Shown piece after piece: positions 18,592 through 27,730 of a DNA stretch of 64,000 nucleotides. How positions within the stretch are numbered: the stretch's first letter is position 1; every line of letters starts with the position of its first letter. The DNA comes from Alteromonas naphthalenivorans. Its GTDB lineage: Bacteria; Pseudomonadota; Gammaproteobacteria; Enterobacterales; Alteromonadaceae. A program made the position numbers and the translations under genes. Where the stretch lies: NCBI RefSeq assembly GCF_000213655.1, contig NC_015554.1, positions 4,278,001-4,342,000 on the forward strand, written 5' to 3'. The notes under the pieces were generated by a model. It worked only from the letters and a program-made list of their open reading frames with translations. It was not told the origin of the DNA and searched no databases.

Positions 18592-18984
18592 TTATGCTAC
18601 ATAACCGATGATCTCACCGCCCATGCCAGCGTTACGCGCTGCACGGTCAGTCATCACACCTTTAGAAGTCGACACGATCGCGACACCCAATCCACCCATT
18701 ACTTTAGGAAGCTCATCTTTTTTCTTATAGATTCGCAGACCTGGGCGGCTTACACGCTCAATAGTGTCAATTACTTGCTTGCCTTCGAAGTACTTAAGCG
18801 TAACTTCTAAAACAGGCTTAACGTCACCAGATGCAGCGAAGTCAGTAATATAACCTTCAGACTTTAATACTTCACAAATTGCTACGCGAAGTTTAGAAGA
18901 AGGCATAACTACAGAAACTTTCTCTGCCATTTGGCCGTTACGGATGCGGGTAAACATATCCGCGATAGGATCTTGCATGCTCAT
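18592..18984 (-). CDS. rpsH: 30S ribosomal protein S8
   Basis: A 130-residue S8, the E. coli length. [20 protein letters not shown] and the C-terminal [26 protein letters not shown] are diagnostic. S8 binds the central domain of 16S rRNA. In E. coli it is the translational repressor of the spc operon, acting near the rplE start; I could not confirm an S8 site in the 17 bases between rplX and rplE here. Confidence 0.98.
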   Translation of the reverse strand: MSMQDPIADMFTRIRNGQMAEKVSVVMPSSKLRVAICEVLKSEGYITDFAASGDVKPVLEVTLKYFEGKQVIDTIERVSRPGLRIYKKKDELPKVMGGLGVAIVSTSKGVMTDRAARNAGMGGEIIGYVA

Positions 18985-18997
18985 TATCAGCTACTCC

Positions 18998-19303
18998 TTA
19001 CCAGCTGGCTTTTTTAAGGCCAGGGACTTCGCCGCGCATCGCTGCTTCACGCAGTTTGATACGGCTAAGACCGAATTTGCGAAGGTAACCATGTGGACGA
19101 CCAGTTACGCGGCAGCGATTACGCTGACGTGAAGAACTTGAGTCACGTGGCAGTTGTTGTAGCTTAAGAACAGCGTCCCAACGCTCTTCTTCAGATACGT
19201 TAACATCGCTGATAGTCGCTTTAAGTGCGGCACGTTTTTCTGCGTACTTAGCTACTAGCTTAGCGCGCTTTACTTCACGGGCCTTCATTGATTCTTTTGC
19301 CAT
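18998..19303 (-). CDS. rpsN: 30S ribosomal protein S14
   Basis: A 101-residue S14, the E. coli length. It lacks the paired CxxC motifs, so this is the long zinc-independent form. [21 protein letters not shown] and [18 protein letters not shown] are the conserved C-terminal signature. It sits in the head of the 30S subunit. It lies between rplE and rpsH with short gaps. Confidence 0.98.
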   Translation of the reverse strand: MAKESMKAREVKRAKLVAKYAEKRAALKATISDVNVSEEERWDAVLKLQQLPRDSSSSRQRNRCRVTGRPHGYLRKFGLSRIKLREAAMRGEVPGLKKASW

Positions 19304-19314
19304 AACCCTACACC

Positions 19315-19854
19315 CTACTTTTTAAATGGGAAGTTGAACGCGTCCAGCAGAGCACGTGCTTCTTCATTTGAGTCCGCACTGGTAGTGATAGTAATATCCA
19401 TACCACGAACTTTATCCACTTTATCGAAATCGATTTCAGGGAAAATGATTTGCTCACGCACGCCCATGCTGTAGTTACCACGACCGTCGAATGACTTAGG
19501 GTTCAAACCACGGAAGTCGCGAACACGTGGGATAGCGATTGAAATCAAACGCTCAAGGAATTCCCACATACGCTCGCCGCGTAAGGTTACTTTACAGCCA
19601 ATCGGATAACCTTCACGGATTTTAAAGCCCGCTACTGATCTTCTAGCAACTGTAACAATCGGCTTCTGACCGGCGATAGCCGCCATGTCAGCTTGAGCAT
19701 TTTCAAGCACCTTCTTGTCAGCAATTGCTTCACCTAAACCCATGTTTAGAGTGATTTTTTCAATCCGAGGGACTTGCATGACGCTTTTGTACCCGAACTG
19801 CTTAGCAAGTTCAGCTACTACTGTTTCTTTATAGAAATCATGCAGTTTCGCCAT
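19315..19854 (-). CDS. rplE: 50S ribosomal protein L5
   Basis: A 179-residue L5 from ATG 19854, the E. coli length; an ATG 12 bases upstream (19866) is in frame but overlaps the ribosome binding site GGAGAG, which is 6 bases before 19854. [19 protein letters not shown] and [20 protein letters not shown] are diagnostic. L5 binds 5S rRNA and contacts P-site tRNA. It follows rplX after 17 bases. Confidence 0.97.
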   Translation of the reverse strand: MAKLHDFYKETVVAELAKQFGYKSVMQVPRIEKITLNMGLGEAIADKKVLENAQADMAAIAGQKPIVTVARRSVAGFKIREGYPIGCKVTLRGERMWEFLERLISIAIPRVRDFRGLNPKSFDGRGNYSMGVREQIIFPEIDFDKVDKVRGMDITITTSADSNEEARALLDAFNFPFKK

Positions 19855-19871
19855 CGTACTCTCCAATATAA

Positions 19872-20186
19872 TTAAACAAGTTCGCCGTTAGATTTGAAGA
19901 AACGAACTTTCTTCTCATCTTCGAAACGGAAACCAACGCGATCTGCTTTGCCCGTTGCCGGGTTAACAATCGCAACATTAGAAACGTGAATAGAAGCTTC
20001 TTTCTCAACAATTCCACCAGCTACACCCAATTGTGGGTTTGGCTTAGTGTGCTTCTTGATAAGATTAACACCTTCTATAATTACACGGTTATCAGCAATA
20101 AGCACTTTAAGGACTTTGCCTTGTTTGCCTTTGTCTTTACCCGCTAATACGACTACTTCATCATCACGACGAATTTTATTAGCCAT
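19872..20186 (-). CDS. rplX: 50S ribosomal protein L24
   Basis: A 104-residue L24, the E. coli length. The KOW motif near the N-terminus ([23 protein letters not shown]) binds 23S rRNA at an early assembly step, and [17 protein letters not shown] sequence follows. It is 12 bases after rplN. Confidence 0.98.
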   Translation of the reverse strand: MANKIRRDDEVVVLAGKDKGKQGKVLKVLIADNRVIIEGVNLIKKHTKPNPQLGVAGGIVEKEASIHVSNVAIVNPATGKADRVGFRFEDEKKVRFFKSNGELV

Positions 20187-20198
20187 TATCGTGACTCC

Positions 20199-20567
20199 TT
20201 ATAGTACCTCTGGGGCCAATGAGATGATTTTCATGAAGTTTTCACTTCTCAACTCACGGGTTACCGGTCCAAAGATACGCGTACCAATTGGTTGCTTGTT
20301 TGCGTTAAGCAAAACAGCTGCGTTGCCGTCAAAACGAATGGATGAACCATCTGCACGACGAACGCCTTTTCTAGTACGCACCACCACTGCATTCAGTACG
20401 TCACCTTTTTTAACTTTACCGCGAGGAATTGCTTCCTTCACAGTAACTTTGATGATGTCACCGATACCTGCATAACGGCGATGCGAGCCACCAAGAACCT
20501 TAATACACTGAACCCTGCGAGCGCCGCTGTTGTCTGCAACGTCCAGGTTAGTTTGCATTTGGATCAT
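20199..20567 (-). CDS. rplN: 50S ribosomal protein L14
   Basis: A 122-residue L14 from ATG 20567, matching E. coli; the open frame continues 20 codons upstream to 20627, but [20 protein letters not shown] is the conserved start and GGAG lies a few bases ahead. [24 protein letters not shown] is the signature. L14 forms intersubunit bridge contacts. It is the first gene of the spc operon; the S10 operon genes that usually precede it are absent. Confidence 0.97.
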   Translation of the reverse strand: MIQMQTNLDVADNSGARRVQCIKVLGGSHRRYAGIGDIIKVTVKEAIPRGKVKKGDVLNAVVVRTRKGVRRADGSSIRFDGNAAVLLNANKQPIGTRIFGPVTRELRSENFMKIISLAPEVL

Positions 20568-20867
20568 GTTAGTGCTCCGCTCTATTATGAGACTCTGCCG
20601 AGTCGTTATTGCTGCTAAACCCAACAAACATTGTTGAATTTATATACATACCCCCATAAAAAGGGCGCGAAACTATAACAGAAATTTTGAGCTAGAGATA
20701 GCGTTAAATTGGATTATTTTTAATCGATGGGGAATTTGAGTACATTGTTTCTGAAATGCGAGGGGGTCGCATGACGCATGACATGAATAGCGCCAGAAGC
20801 AGACACATATTATACGCATGATTTTATAGTTTGTCTTGTGATTTTATATCCCCCGTAACACATCCAT
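20568..20867. other. Intergenic region between rplN and the sensor kinase gene
   Basis: It contains the spc leader (about 100 bases), the spc promoter and about 160 bases of AT-rich sequence. No rpsQ, rpmC or rplP is present. I see no other gene. Confidence 0.7.
20665..20705 (-). promoter_or_regulatory. Promoter of the spc operon
   Basis: On the minus strand CTGTTATAGT gives a -10 TATAGT (20672-20677) with a GC-rich discriminator TTCGCGCCC immediately after it. This resembles the E. coli spc promoter as I recall it (GTTATAATGCCGCGCCC). A GC-rich discriminator is typical of stringently controlled promoters. The -35 region is weak. Expected start of transcription is near 20665, about 100 bases ahead of rplN. 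Confidence 0.6.
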
Positions 20868-20914
20868 AAAAAAGCCCCAGCATTGCCGGGGCAGATAGCC
20901 AAAAGTTGGCTATC
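20868..20914 (-). terminator. Double hairpin terminator of the sensor kinase gene
   Basis: A perfect hairpin GATAGCCAA/TTGGCTATC (20894-20914) overlaps the kinase stop codon, and a second, GCCCC/GGGGC with inner GGCA (20874-20892), is followed on the minus strand by TTTTTTA. The second is a standard intrinsic terminator and shields the spc promoter from read-through. Confidence 0.9.
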
Positions 20915-23000
20915 AAGCAGGATCTTTTAACTTCTCCTGTTTATAAGACAAGTGATAGTTAATACAGTCTCCTAACCGCGAAACGCCTACAGGTTTTGAT
21001 ATGAAGTCATCCATTCCTGCTCGCAAACACTTTTCCTTTTCGCCACTCAGCGCGTTGGCAGTAAGTGCAATGATAGGAACGGTTTCACCTAGCGCTCTAA
21101 TTTCTTTCGTGGCAGCTAATCCGTCCATCACTGGCATGTGGCAATCCATAAAGATAAGGTCGTATGGCTTTTTCCGCGCAATAGCACTTGTTACCTTAGC
21201 GAGGCCTAACGCACCATTATTGGCGAGCTCTACCGACACACCAATTTCTTTTAATTGCTCTTTAATGACTATCTGATTTATTTCGTTATCTTCAACCACT
21301 AACACGCGCGATTCTGACAGCACTCTTTTGCAAAGCGGTGTGACCTTGTTTGCTGCGATAGCTTTTTCTTTCATTACACCGGCATTTGCACAATCTAGGG
21401 TCATGGTAACGATAAATCGAGCCCCTTCCCCTATCGCGCTAGACACTTCTACGTTGCCGTCATAATGCTCAACAATATTATTCACAATGGCTAAGCCTAA
21501 ACCTGTACCGCCAAAGCGTCGCTGTGTCGACTCTTCGGCCTGAAGGAATGGCGAAAAGATGACTTTTTGCTGCTCATCACTAATACCAATACCCGTATCG
21601 GTAACAATTAGCTTAACCCTAAAGCGCCCTGCACCATACTTGGTACATCGCGTACTAATTTTAATTGAACCTTTATCAGTGAACTTCACCGCGTTGTTCA
21701 TAAGGTTCATCAGTATCTGACTTAATCTTAACGAATCAGCGAGAAATAACGTATCTGAAACCGCCGCCGTTTCGGTGATAAATTCAATCCCTTTTTTATC
21801 GGCTAAACGCCTAAACATAGGTATTTGTTGCTCAATTAACTCTTTAAAATTAACAGGCTCAACATCATAGGTCATATGCCCTGAATCAATTTTTGAAAAA
21901 TCTAAAATATCATTCACAATATTGAGCAAGGATTCTGCGCTTCGCATAGCTACATGGGTATACTCTTTTTGCTTTTCATTAAGCGATGTACTGCAAAGGG
22001 TCTCGAGCATGCCTTGCACACCATGAATTGGGGTTCGTATTTCATGGCTCATGTTTGCTAGGAACTCACTTCGCGCTTTAAGGGCTTGCTCTGCGATCGC
22101 GGTTTTTTGTTTCAAAGATTGGGTGGTGTTAAATCGCTCAGTTATATCTCGAGTTGCGCCGATAATTTTAAGGCAGGTTCCATTTTTCATAATGGGGTGT
22201 GCACGACTCTCCAACCACCGTTTTTCACCACCATCGGTAATAACTTCAAACTCGTAAGCCCAATCATTGCCGTTTATGGCAATTTCTTCCATTTTAGATT
22301 CGTAAACATTCCGTACTTTTTTATTCGCTATAAAGTTAAGTGCGTGGGATGGGGTGATGTCTTGCTTTTCGCTCATTTGTAACATGCGCTTCAAAGACGC
22401 AGACCATTTGAGTGCACCTGTTTCTACATCAAGCTCCCACGTGCCAACACCCGCCAATTCAGTAATCTGGTTTAAAAGCGCGTTTTGTTCTTCTAAGGCA
22501 TTTTTCTGAGAAATGATTTCACTCAACGCTTGTTCACGTGCCACCTCTGCCCCTATCCAGTCGGCAAGCAGCAGTAAATAGTCATAATCTAAGGCGGTGA
22601 AACTGTCGCTCTTCGACGTAATAGAAGAGAAGTTGAGTGTGCCATATAGCGCTGCATTCACATGTATAGGAGTAGCTAAGTAGCTTTTTAATGTGTAGAG
22701 GGCGTAACACGGGTGGCTGTTGCCTGGCATTACGTCAATGTCGTTATAGGCCACGATTCCATTTGCGTTCACGGTATCAGCGCAATACGTATCAGACAAT
22801 GGAAACTCAGCGCCGCTTACAATTTCATTCAACGGTGAAATGGCCTGCACCACCGTGTAGGTGCCATTTTGCACAAAGCTAACAATGCCGGTTTCAAGGC
22901 CTAATACCTCAGTGCCAATCTCTAGCAAACGGGCCACTTTTTCGCTGAAGGATAACCCGCCATCGGTAGTAATTTTGTGAAGATCTTTAATTACACTCAT
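20913..23000 (-). CDS. Hybrid sensor histidine kinase (GAF-PAS-HisKA-HATPase-REC)
   Basis: A 695-residue soluble kinase without membrane segments. Residues about 12-165 are a GAF domain (PLSDTYCADTV, PIHVNAALYGTLNF); about 185-295 a PAS domain with PAC tail (GVGTWELDVETG, GATRDITER); about 310-380 HisKA with the phospho-acceptor in NMSHEIRTPIHG near residue 317; about 425-545 an ATPase domain with DTGIGI and GGTGLGLAIV; about 572-690 a receiver with LVVEDNEIN and FMDCHMPVMDG (aspartate near 617). There is no HPt domain, so a partner phosphotransfer protein must exist elsewhere. It is monocistronic. The signal is cytoplasmic and unknown. Confidence 0.92.
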   Translation of the reverse strand: MSVIKDLHKITTDGGLSFSEKVARLLEIGTEVLGLETGIVSFVQNGTYTVVQAISPLNEIVSGAEFPLSDTYCADTVNANGIVAYNDIDVMPGNSHPCYALYTLKSYLATPIHVNAALYGTLNFSSITSKSDSFTALDYDYLLLLADWIGAEVAREQALSEIISQKNALEEQNALLNQITELAGVGTWELDVETGALKWSASLKRMLQMSEKQDITPSHALNFIANKKVRNVYESKMEEIAINGNDWAYEFEVITDGGEKRWLESRAHPIMKNGTCLKIIGATRDITERFNTTQSLKQKTAIAEQALKARSEFLANMSHEIRTPIHGVQGMLETLCSTSLNEKQKEYTHVAMRSAESLLNIVNDILDFSKIDSGHMTYDVEPVNFKELIEQQIPMFRRLADKKGIEFITETAAVSDTLFLADSLRLSQILMNLMNNAVKFTDKGSIKISTRCTKYGAGRFRVKLIVTDTGIGISDEQQKVIFSPFLQAEESTQRRFGGTGLGLAIVNNIVEHYDGNVEVSSAIGEGARFIVTMTLDCANAGVMKEKAIAANKVTPLCKRVLSESRVLVVEDNEINQIVIKEQLKEIGVSVELANNGALGLAKVTSAIARKKPYDLIFMDCHMPVMDGLAATKEIRALGETVPIIALTANALSGEKEKCLRAGMDDFISKPVGVSRLGDCINYHLSYKQEKLKDPA

Positions 23001-23035
23001 GAGGATTTACGCCCACCTTTAAAAAGCCCTTAAAA

Positions 23036-23070
23036 CAAAAAAAGACCATTACAGGGAAGTAATAGTCTTT
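23036..23070 (-). terminator. Terminator of the DUF4397-like lipoprotein gene
   Basis: AAAGACTATTAC pairs with GTAATGGTCTTT across six bases (23041-23070), followed on the minus strand by TTTTTTTG. It lies about 75 bases past the lipoprotein stop and just ahead of the sensor kinase gene. Confidence 0.85.
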
Positions 23071-23144
23071 TCTAAAGGTAACTGAAACTCTCGGTATTTA
23101 AAGCATACCAGTATTAGCAATTAGTATAATTTTCACATAAGTGA

Positions 23145-24521
23145 TTAATACAAAATGTTAATTTCATAGCCAGTTGCGGTATCTGCGGGTTCTACCGTAA
23201 CAATATAGTTCTCTTCTTCGTTAAATCCGAATAGAGCTGTACGGTCTAGCAGAATCTGCTCTTCGTTATCATCTTCGTAAACGGCAATGATTTCGTAGTA
23301 ATCAGACGGTAATACTTCACTGTCAGTCTCGCCAAACTCTAAATTTTGTAGGTCGTATTCTGCAGTATCGATAGTTTCATCGTTACGTACTAGGTAGAAA
23401 TCCACATCATCAAAGTCTTCAACAAGATTAATGAAGTTCACTGTTTTATCGTACGCTTGAGGCAGTCCACTTTCTACGAATGTTACCGCGCCAAGTGCGC
23501 CCGCTTTTTCGTAGATTAGAATTGCTTTACTTTCACCTTGGTTCAAGGTGATAAGCTTATTACTTAGCGTTGTGGCTTCACCAGAGGTATCCGTTACTGT
23601 TACGCGGTAATCGCCATACCCAATTTCAGTGAATTCAGATAATTCCCCGGCATCCAGTGAAAATGCAACATCCTCTTCGTCGGTGTTGCCACCAAAAGTC
23701 ACATCAAGTGCAGTGGTAATATTTGTCGAGTTATAAATACGGTACTGTGAGTCTGCTTCAACATCGGTTAACGCCGTCACTGATGATGAATTCAAAATAG
23801 TGTCTACAACCAAACCTGATTGAATTGCGCCACTTACATCACGCATGGTGAGTAGGTATTCAGTTTCGTATGCAAAGTCTATTGTCTGTGATTCAAATAG
23901 AACTTCAGTACTTCCTGGCTCTGTTAGATAAATGGTGTACTCATCTTCATCAAAGTAGTCGCTGTCATCATCTGGATCCCAGTAGTCAAACTCAATCATT
24001 TCAGAGGCCGTTACCGTACCTAAGAAGTTTGCCGCTTCAAACGGGTCGCCAGACTCGGCTAAATAGAAGTCGTAAGAACCTTCATCAATGGTTACAGACA
24101 ATGCGAATAACCTAAAGTGATCTTCTAGCGTTTCACGGGTATAGCTGTAATCGCTGATAATGGGTGAATCAAAATCACCACTCATTACGATAAGACGCTT
24201 GTCACCATTTTTAAGGTTAACGGTGTAAGTATCAATAAGTACTTCTTGGTCATCTGAGTCGGTGCGAATGAACTCAAGTTCAATTTCACCGTTGTCCATT
24301 GAGTACATCGCAGTAGTATCACCAAATTGCGCAGAGCCAAAGCTATCTCCATCGACTTCTCGCATTTCTACATTCGCACCATTTGGCGAAGCATTATAGA
24401 ATTGTATATAAGCATACGAGTAATCGGAGCTGCTGTCAGAGCCACCACAAGCAGCTAACCCTGATATTGCCACCAGACCGATAGCTACGTTTCGTAACCA
24501 AGCCGGAAATTGAAATTGCAT
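23145..24521 (-). CDS. DUF4397-like lipoprotein
   Basis: A 458-residue exported lipoprotein. The N-terminus has a hydrophobic segment ending in the lipobox LAACGG, so cysteine 25 should be lipidated. After it, YIQFYNASPNGANVEM resembles the opening of DUF4397 domains; similar beta-rich units recur (EDHFRLFALSVTIDEGSYDFYL near 130-155; SQYRIYNSTNITTALDV near 255; KTVNFINLVEDFDDVDFYLV near 360), so the protein is probably four such domains in tandem. It is strongly acidic. Function is unknown. A 10-base inverted repeat lies 60-110 bases upstream. Confidence 0.75.
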   Translation of the reverse strand: MQFQFPAWLRNVAIGLVAISGLAACGGSDSSSDYSYAYIQFYNASPNGANVEMREVDGDSFGSAQFGDTTAMYSMDNGEIELEFIRTDSDDQEVLIDTYTVNLKNGDKRLIVMSGDFDSPIISDYSYTRETLEDHFRLFALSVTIDEGSYDFYLAESGDPFEAANFLGTVTASEMIEFDYWDPDDDSDYFDEDEYTIYLTEPGSTEVLFESQTIDFAYETEYLLTMRDVSGAIQSGLVVDTILNSSSVTALTDVEADSQYRIYNSTNITTALDVTFGGNTDEEDVAFSLDAGELSEFTEIGYGDYRVTVTDTSGEATTLSNKLITLNQGESKAILIYEKAGALGAVTFVESGLPQAYDKTVNFINLVEDFDDVDFYLVRNDETIDTAEYDLQNLEFGETDSEVLPSDYYEIIAVYEDDNEEQILLDRTALFGFNEEENYIVTVEPADTATGYEINILY

Positions 24522-24582
24522 ATACTGAACGTCCTTACTAAATTCGTGATTGTTTGAAGGGAGTTACACTGCCCAGAAAGGC

Positions 24583-24628
24583 GTGAACTATACTGCCGTA
24601 TGGCACTACAAAGCTTGTTATAGTTCAC
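24583..24628. repeat. Inverted repeat upstream of the lipoprotein gene
   Basis: GTGAACTATA (24583-24592) and TATAGTTCAC (24619-24628) are perfect 10-base arms separated by 26 bases, in the region from which the lipoprotein gene must be transcribed. Arm centres are 36 bases apart, a little over three helical turns, which suits a looping or dimer-of-dimers operator. Confidence 0.6.
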
Positions 24629-24688
24629 ACCTTTACGCTGCCTTTACAAAGCTGACAATTCACTACAAAAGTATTTTGTCTTTCTATA

Positions 24689-24729
24689 CAAAAAAGCCCC
24701 TATTACCTGTTTATAAGGTAATAGGGGCT
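24689..24729 (-). terminator. Terminator of the subtilase gene
   Basis: A perfect 13-base-pair hairpin AGCCCCTATTACC / GGTAATAGGGGCT (24695-24729) is followed on the minus strand by TTTTTTG. It begins 25 bases past the subtilase stop. Confidence 0.95.
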
Positions 24730-24754
24730 AGCTTATTATTTGTGGATTAACTAT

Positions 24755-26449
24755 TTATTCATAGGAATACGATAACGTTACGCCACTGTAAGTTGTGTAA
24801 GCACGAATTCCGATGTGCCAGGTACCCGCTGCTGGTGCTTGGAACGTACACACTTCGTTATTACCATTCTCGTAAGGACGGCAATCAAAGTCACTGGTTT
24901 CGGGTTGTGACCCAAATTTCATATACAAATCGGCATCGCCACTACCGCCAGACGTTTGTACCGTCATAGTCGTCACACCTTCAGGAATGGTCCAGGTATA
25001 GCGATTCCAATTACTTCGGGATGCCGATAGCCCAGTTAGTTGGCCTGAAACCGGCTCAACAGTTGGGTCGGTACCGGGATCTGAACCGCCACTGCCGCCG
25101 CAACCATTGGTATTCAGGTAACTGTAGGCATCCTCAAGTTGCATCAGGCCAAAACCATACAAGTTGTCTCGCCCATTTGCTCCCTTGTCTTCGGCCGCTG
25201 ATGTTAACGCATTTCTTATCTGCGTGTTTGAGCACTGAGGGAAGTAACTCCATACTAAGGCCGCGCCACCTGCTACGTGAGGGGTAGCCATTGAAGTTCC
25301 ACTTAAAGACGCATACGTGTCTGTAGGGTATGTTGAATAAACGGCACTACCCGGTGCGGCTATTTCAACTTGGTCATTGTACTGACTGTAGCTTGCTCTA
25401 TTTTCATTTGAATCAACAGCGGCAACCGACATGACTGCATCGTACGAAGCAGGATATGACTTCGCGCTCGTACCTGCATTACCTGCAGCAGCTACTAGCA
25501 ACAAGCCATCGTCGGTAAAGCTTTGCATGGCGTTTTGCTCGGTTGTAGACGCGCTGCCTCCACCTAAACTCATGTTTACCACGTTAGCCCCGGCACTTTG
25601 ACACTGTGAAATGGCATCAATAAGATCAGAGGCGTAGGTCCAATCACCATTGTCATTGAATATCTTAACGATATGCAAATTCACGCCTGGGTAAACACCA
25701 ACAACCCCTTCGCTATTATCATAAGCGGCAATGGTGCCCGCCACATGCGTACCATGACCGTTACCATCATTATACCAATTCCCCACGGCACTATTATTCG
25801 CCTGACCGGTTACGCCGTTGTTAGTGCCAGGTAAGTCTGGATGCCCTAGGTTGTATCCCGTGTCGATAACACATACTCGCCGAGCGGTAGTATCTGCTTG
25901 CGACAGCTGATTAGCTTGTACCATTGTGTAACCGTAAGGCGTGGTTTGCGCCATAGGTGTGCGCTTTACATCTACTTCAATACTTTCTACATTTGCGTTG
26001 TTACGCAGTTTGTTGAGGGCACTTCGGCTTAAAGACGCCGCCATCATGCGATGTTTTCCAAGCTCTTTACGAACCTCTCCCCCCACCTTTTGTATTTCAC
26101 TGCGGGCTGATTGCACTTCAAAAGGTCGCTTCACAATAGATTTTGTGGCTTGAACTGTTTCAGCCGAGCCAGATTTACTGCTACTGGCATTGCTAATAAC
26201 ATCTGTCGTTAATGTTTCTTTGAATTTTATAATATAGCGCTGTTCTTCTTGTGCAGACTCGCCCTTTAAAACTAGTCGTTTACCGAGTAAAGATTGAAGC
26301 GATGCTTTTTGCTCTTCCACTTTTACTGGTGCATTAGTTGTGTTCGTTGCTGTCGTGTTTTTAGTCATTGCTGCAGTTGCAGCGTGACTTACCAACCCTA
26401 CAGAAACTGCAAGGGCGATGGCTGATATACTTGTGTGTTTCATATTCAC
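24755..26449 (-). CDS. Secreted subtilisin-like serine protease (S8) with PPC domain
   Basis: A 564-residue pre-pro-protease. Residues 1-27 are the signal peptide; about 60-165 an inhibitor-I9-type propeptide (YIIKFKETL to VESIEVDVKRT); about 170-440 the S8 domain with catalytic D in VCVIDTGYN near 195, H in GHGTHVAGT near 235, oxyanion N in AAAGNAGTSA and S in SGTSMATPHVAGG near 386. A glycine/serine linker leads to a C-terminal PPC domain (about 470-564). Such enzymes are secreted through the Sec system and degrade extracellular protein. The gene is monocistronic, with a stem-loop in its leader. Confidence 0.95.
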   Translation of the reverse strand: MNMKHTSISAIALAVSVGLVSHAATAAMTKNTTATNTTNAPVKVEEQKASLQSLLGKRLVLKGESAQEEQRYIIKFKETLTTDVISNASSSKSGSAETVQATKSIVKRPFEVQSARSEIQKVGGEVRKELGKHRMMAASLSRSALNKLRNNANVESIEVDVKRTPMAQTTPYGYTMVQANQLSQADTTARRVCVIDTGYNLGHPDLPGTNNGVTGQANNSAVGNWYNDGNGHGTHVAGTIAAYDNSEGVVGVYPGVNLHIVKIFNDNGDWTYASDLIDAISQCQSAGANVVNMSLGGGSASTTEQNAMQSFTDDGLLLVAAAGNAGTSAKSYPASYDAVMSVAAVDSNENRASYSQYNDQVEIAAPGSAVYSTYPTDTYASLSGTSMATPHVAGGAALVWSYFPQCSNTQIRNALTSAAEDKGANGRDNLYGFGLMQLEDAYSYLNTNGCGGSGGSDPGTDPTVEPVSGQLTGLSASRSNWNRYTWTIPEGVTTMTVQTSGGSGDADLYMKFGSQPETSDFDCRPYENGNNEVCTFQAPAAGTWHIGIRAYTTYSGVTLSYSYE

Positions 26450-26871
26450 TTTTATTTCCTGTTATCTGTCTTGTCGTGTTTCAACGCTTTACAGCGCTTT
26501 TGAAACTTCGTTGTTATTAATAGACATTCAGGGCAAACGCTACTTCCTACGAAAGCACTCCATGCTCAAATTCGCAAACGACCCACCTGCCTTTTGATGT
26601 GGCATTCGGTAATACATCAAATGCACACCATTTAACTATTAAGCATAGAATCAATGAGTTAAGTATTACGAAATGTTCCTCACGTTGAAAATATATACGT
26701 AAGTTGTAGATTGAATTGTGCTTCAGTAGCGTTGGAATTTCGGTAAATGCAGATGTGGCGCGAGGTTCGAATGTAAAGCGCCAATTTGTAAGAAAATATT
26801 AATTTACAATTTAAAACACCTTAAATATTTACTTATTAATTTCACGCTCTCCCTAACGGTTTTCAGAAACG
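26450..26871. other. Leader and upstream region of the subtilase gene
   Basis: About 420 bases without a gene. A stem-loop (26477-26506; GTTTCAA/TTGAAAC outer stem, CGCT/AGCG inner stem) would form in the leader RNA 28 bases ahead of the ATG. A perfect 8-base inverted repeat TTTGATGT (26593-26600) / ACATCAAA (26614-26621) could be an operator. Nothing else is recognisable. Confidence 0.5.
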
Positions 26872-26902
26872 AAAAAGCCGCTAACGAATACGTTAACGGC
26901 TT
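26872..26902 (-). terminator. Terminator of rnr-rlmB
   Basis: GCCGTTAACG pairs with CGTTAGCGGC (one mismatch) and is followed on the minus strand by TTTTTCG. It lies about 90 bases past rlmB. Confidence 0.75.
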
Positions 26903-26904
26903 CT

Positions 26905-26949
26905 GTCTTTTGCGAATCAGTCTTTTGCGAATAAGTCTGTAGCTAATAT
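26905..26949. repeat. Degenerate 15-base tandem repeat downstream of rlmB
   Basis: Two near-identical 15-base units GTCTTTTGCGAAT(CA/AA) at 26905-26919 and 26920-26934 are followed by a weaker copy. It lies in the untranslated 3' region of rlmB. Confidence 0.6.
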
Positions 26950-26992
26950 AAGTTTGTAGCGAATAGTTGTATACCAACTTAATAAAAGCTAG

Positions 26993-27730
26993 TTAGCCAC
27001 GTTGTCGCACTATCTCGTACAAGCAAACACCAGTGGCTACCGATACATTAAGGCTACTTACACTACCTGCCATAGGTAGCTTCACTAACTCATCGCAGGT
27101 TTCTTTAGTTAACCTGCGCATGCCTTTACCTTCAGCGCCCATTACTAATGCGGTTGGGCCATCTAGTTTTATATCGTAAAGGGTTTTGTCGGTTTCGCCC
27201 GCCGTGCCCACAATCCATAAACCTTTGTCTTGCAGATGCTTTAATGTACGCGCCAAGTTAGTCACTTGAATAAGTGGAATCACTTCCGCTGCGCCGCACG
27301 CGACTTTGCGCACAGTGCCATTAAGGCTTGCCGATTTATCTTTAGGTACAACAACCGCATGCACACCAGCACCATCAGCTGTACGCAAACAAGCGCCTAG
27401 GTTATGCGGGTCGGTTATACCGTCAAGTACTAACAATAAAGGCTTACTTTCTTTATCTAAAATTCTATCTAGGTCAGCTTCATCCATAACACGAGCGGGT
27501 TTCGCTCTGGCTACTACGCCTTGGTGCTGTTCACCGTTAACTTTATCATCTAGTGCTTTGCGCTGACAAAACTGTACTGATATACCGAATCGACGTGCTT
27601 GATTAACAATGTTAGTCAAACGCTCATCATTACGGCCTTTCAATACCATTACTTCCATTACACGCTCTGGTTCTTGCTCTAGAACCGACTGCATTGCATG
27701 TAAACCATATAACCATTCTTGCTGTGCCAT
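26993..27730 (-). CDS. rlmB: 23S rRNA (guanosine-2251-2'-O)-methyltransferase RlmB
   Basis: A 245-residue SPOUT methyltransferase (E. coli 243). The N-terminal substrate-binding domain is residues 1-75 ([12 protein letters not shown]); the SPOUT domain has [36 protein letters not shown] and [21 protein letters not shown], the three conserved motifs that form the knot and bind SAM. It methylates G2251 in the P loop of 23S rRNA. Its ATG overlaps the rnr stop codon by one base (TAATG), so translation is coupled, the same pairing as rnr-rlmB in E. coli. Confidence 0.97.
   Translation of the reverse strand: MAQQEWLYGLHAMQSVLEQEPERVMEVMVLKGRNDERLTNIVNQARRFGISVQFCQRKALDDKVNGEQHQGVVARAKPARVMDEADLDRILDKESKPLLLVLDGITDPHNLGACLRTADGAGVHAVVVPKDKSASLNGTVRKVACGAAEVIPLIQVTNLARTLKHLQDKGLWIVGTAGETDKTLYDIKLDGPTALVMGAEGKGMRRLTKETCDELVKLPMAGSVSSLNVSVATGVCLYEIVRQRG

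Noticed and set aside
20047..20475. 142-codon frame antisense to rplX and rplN
   Set aside because: Both ribosomal genes are certain and occupy the other strand throughout.
24550..24750. 66-codon plus-strand frame between the lipoprotein and the subtilase
   Set aside because: It reads through a strong terminator hairpin and the lipoprotein promoter region.
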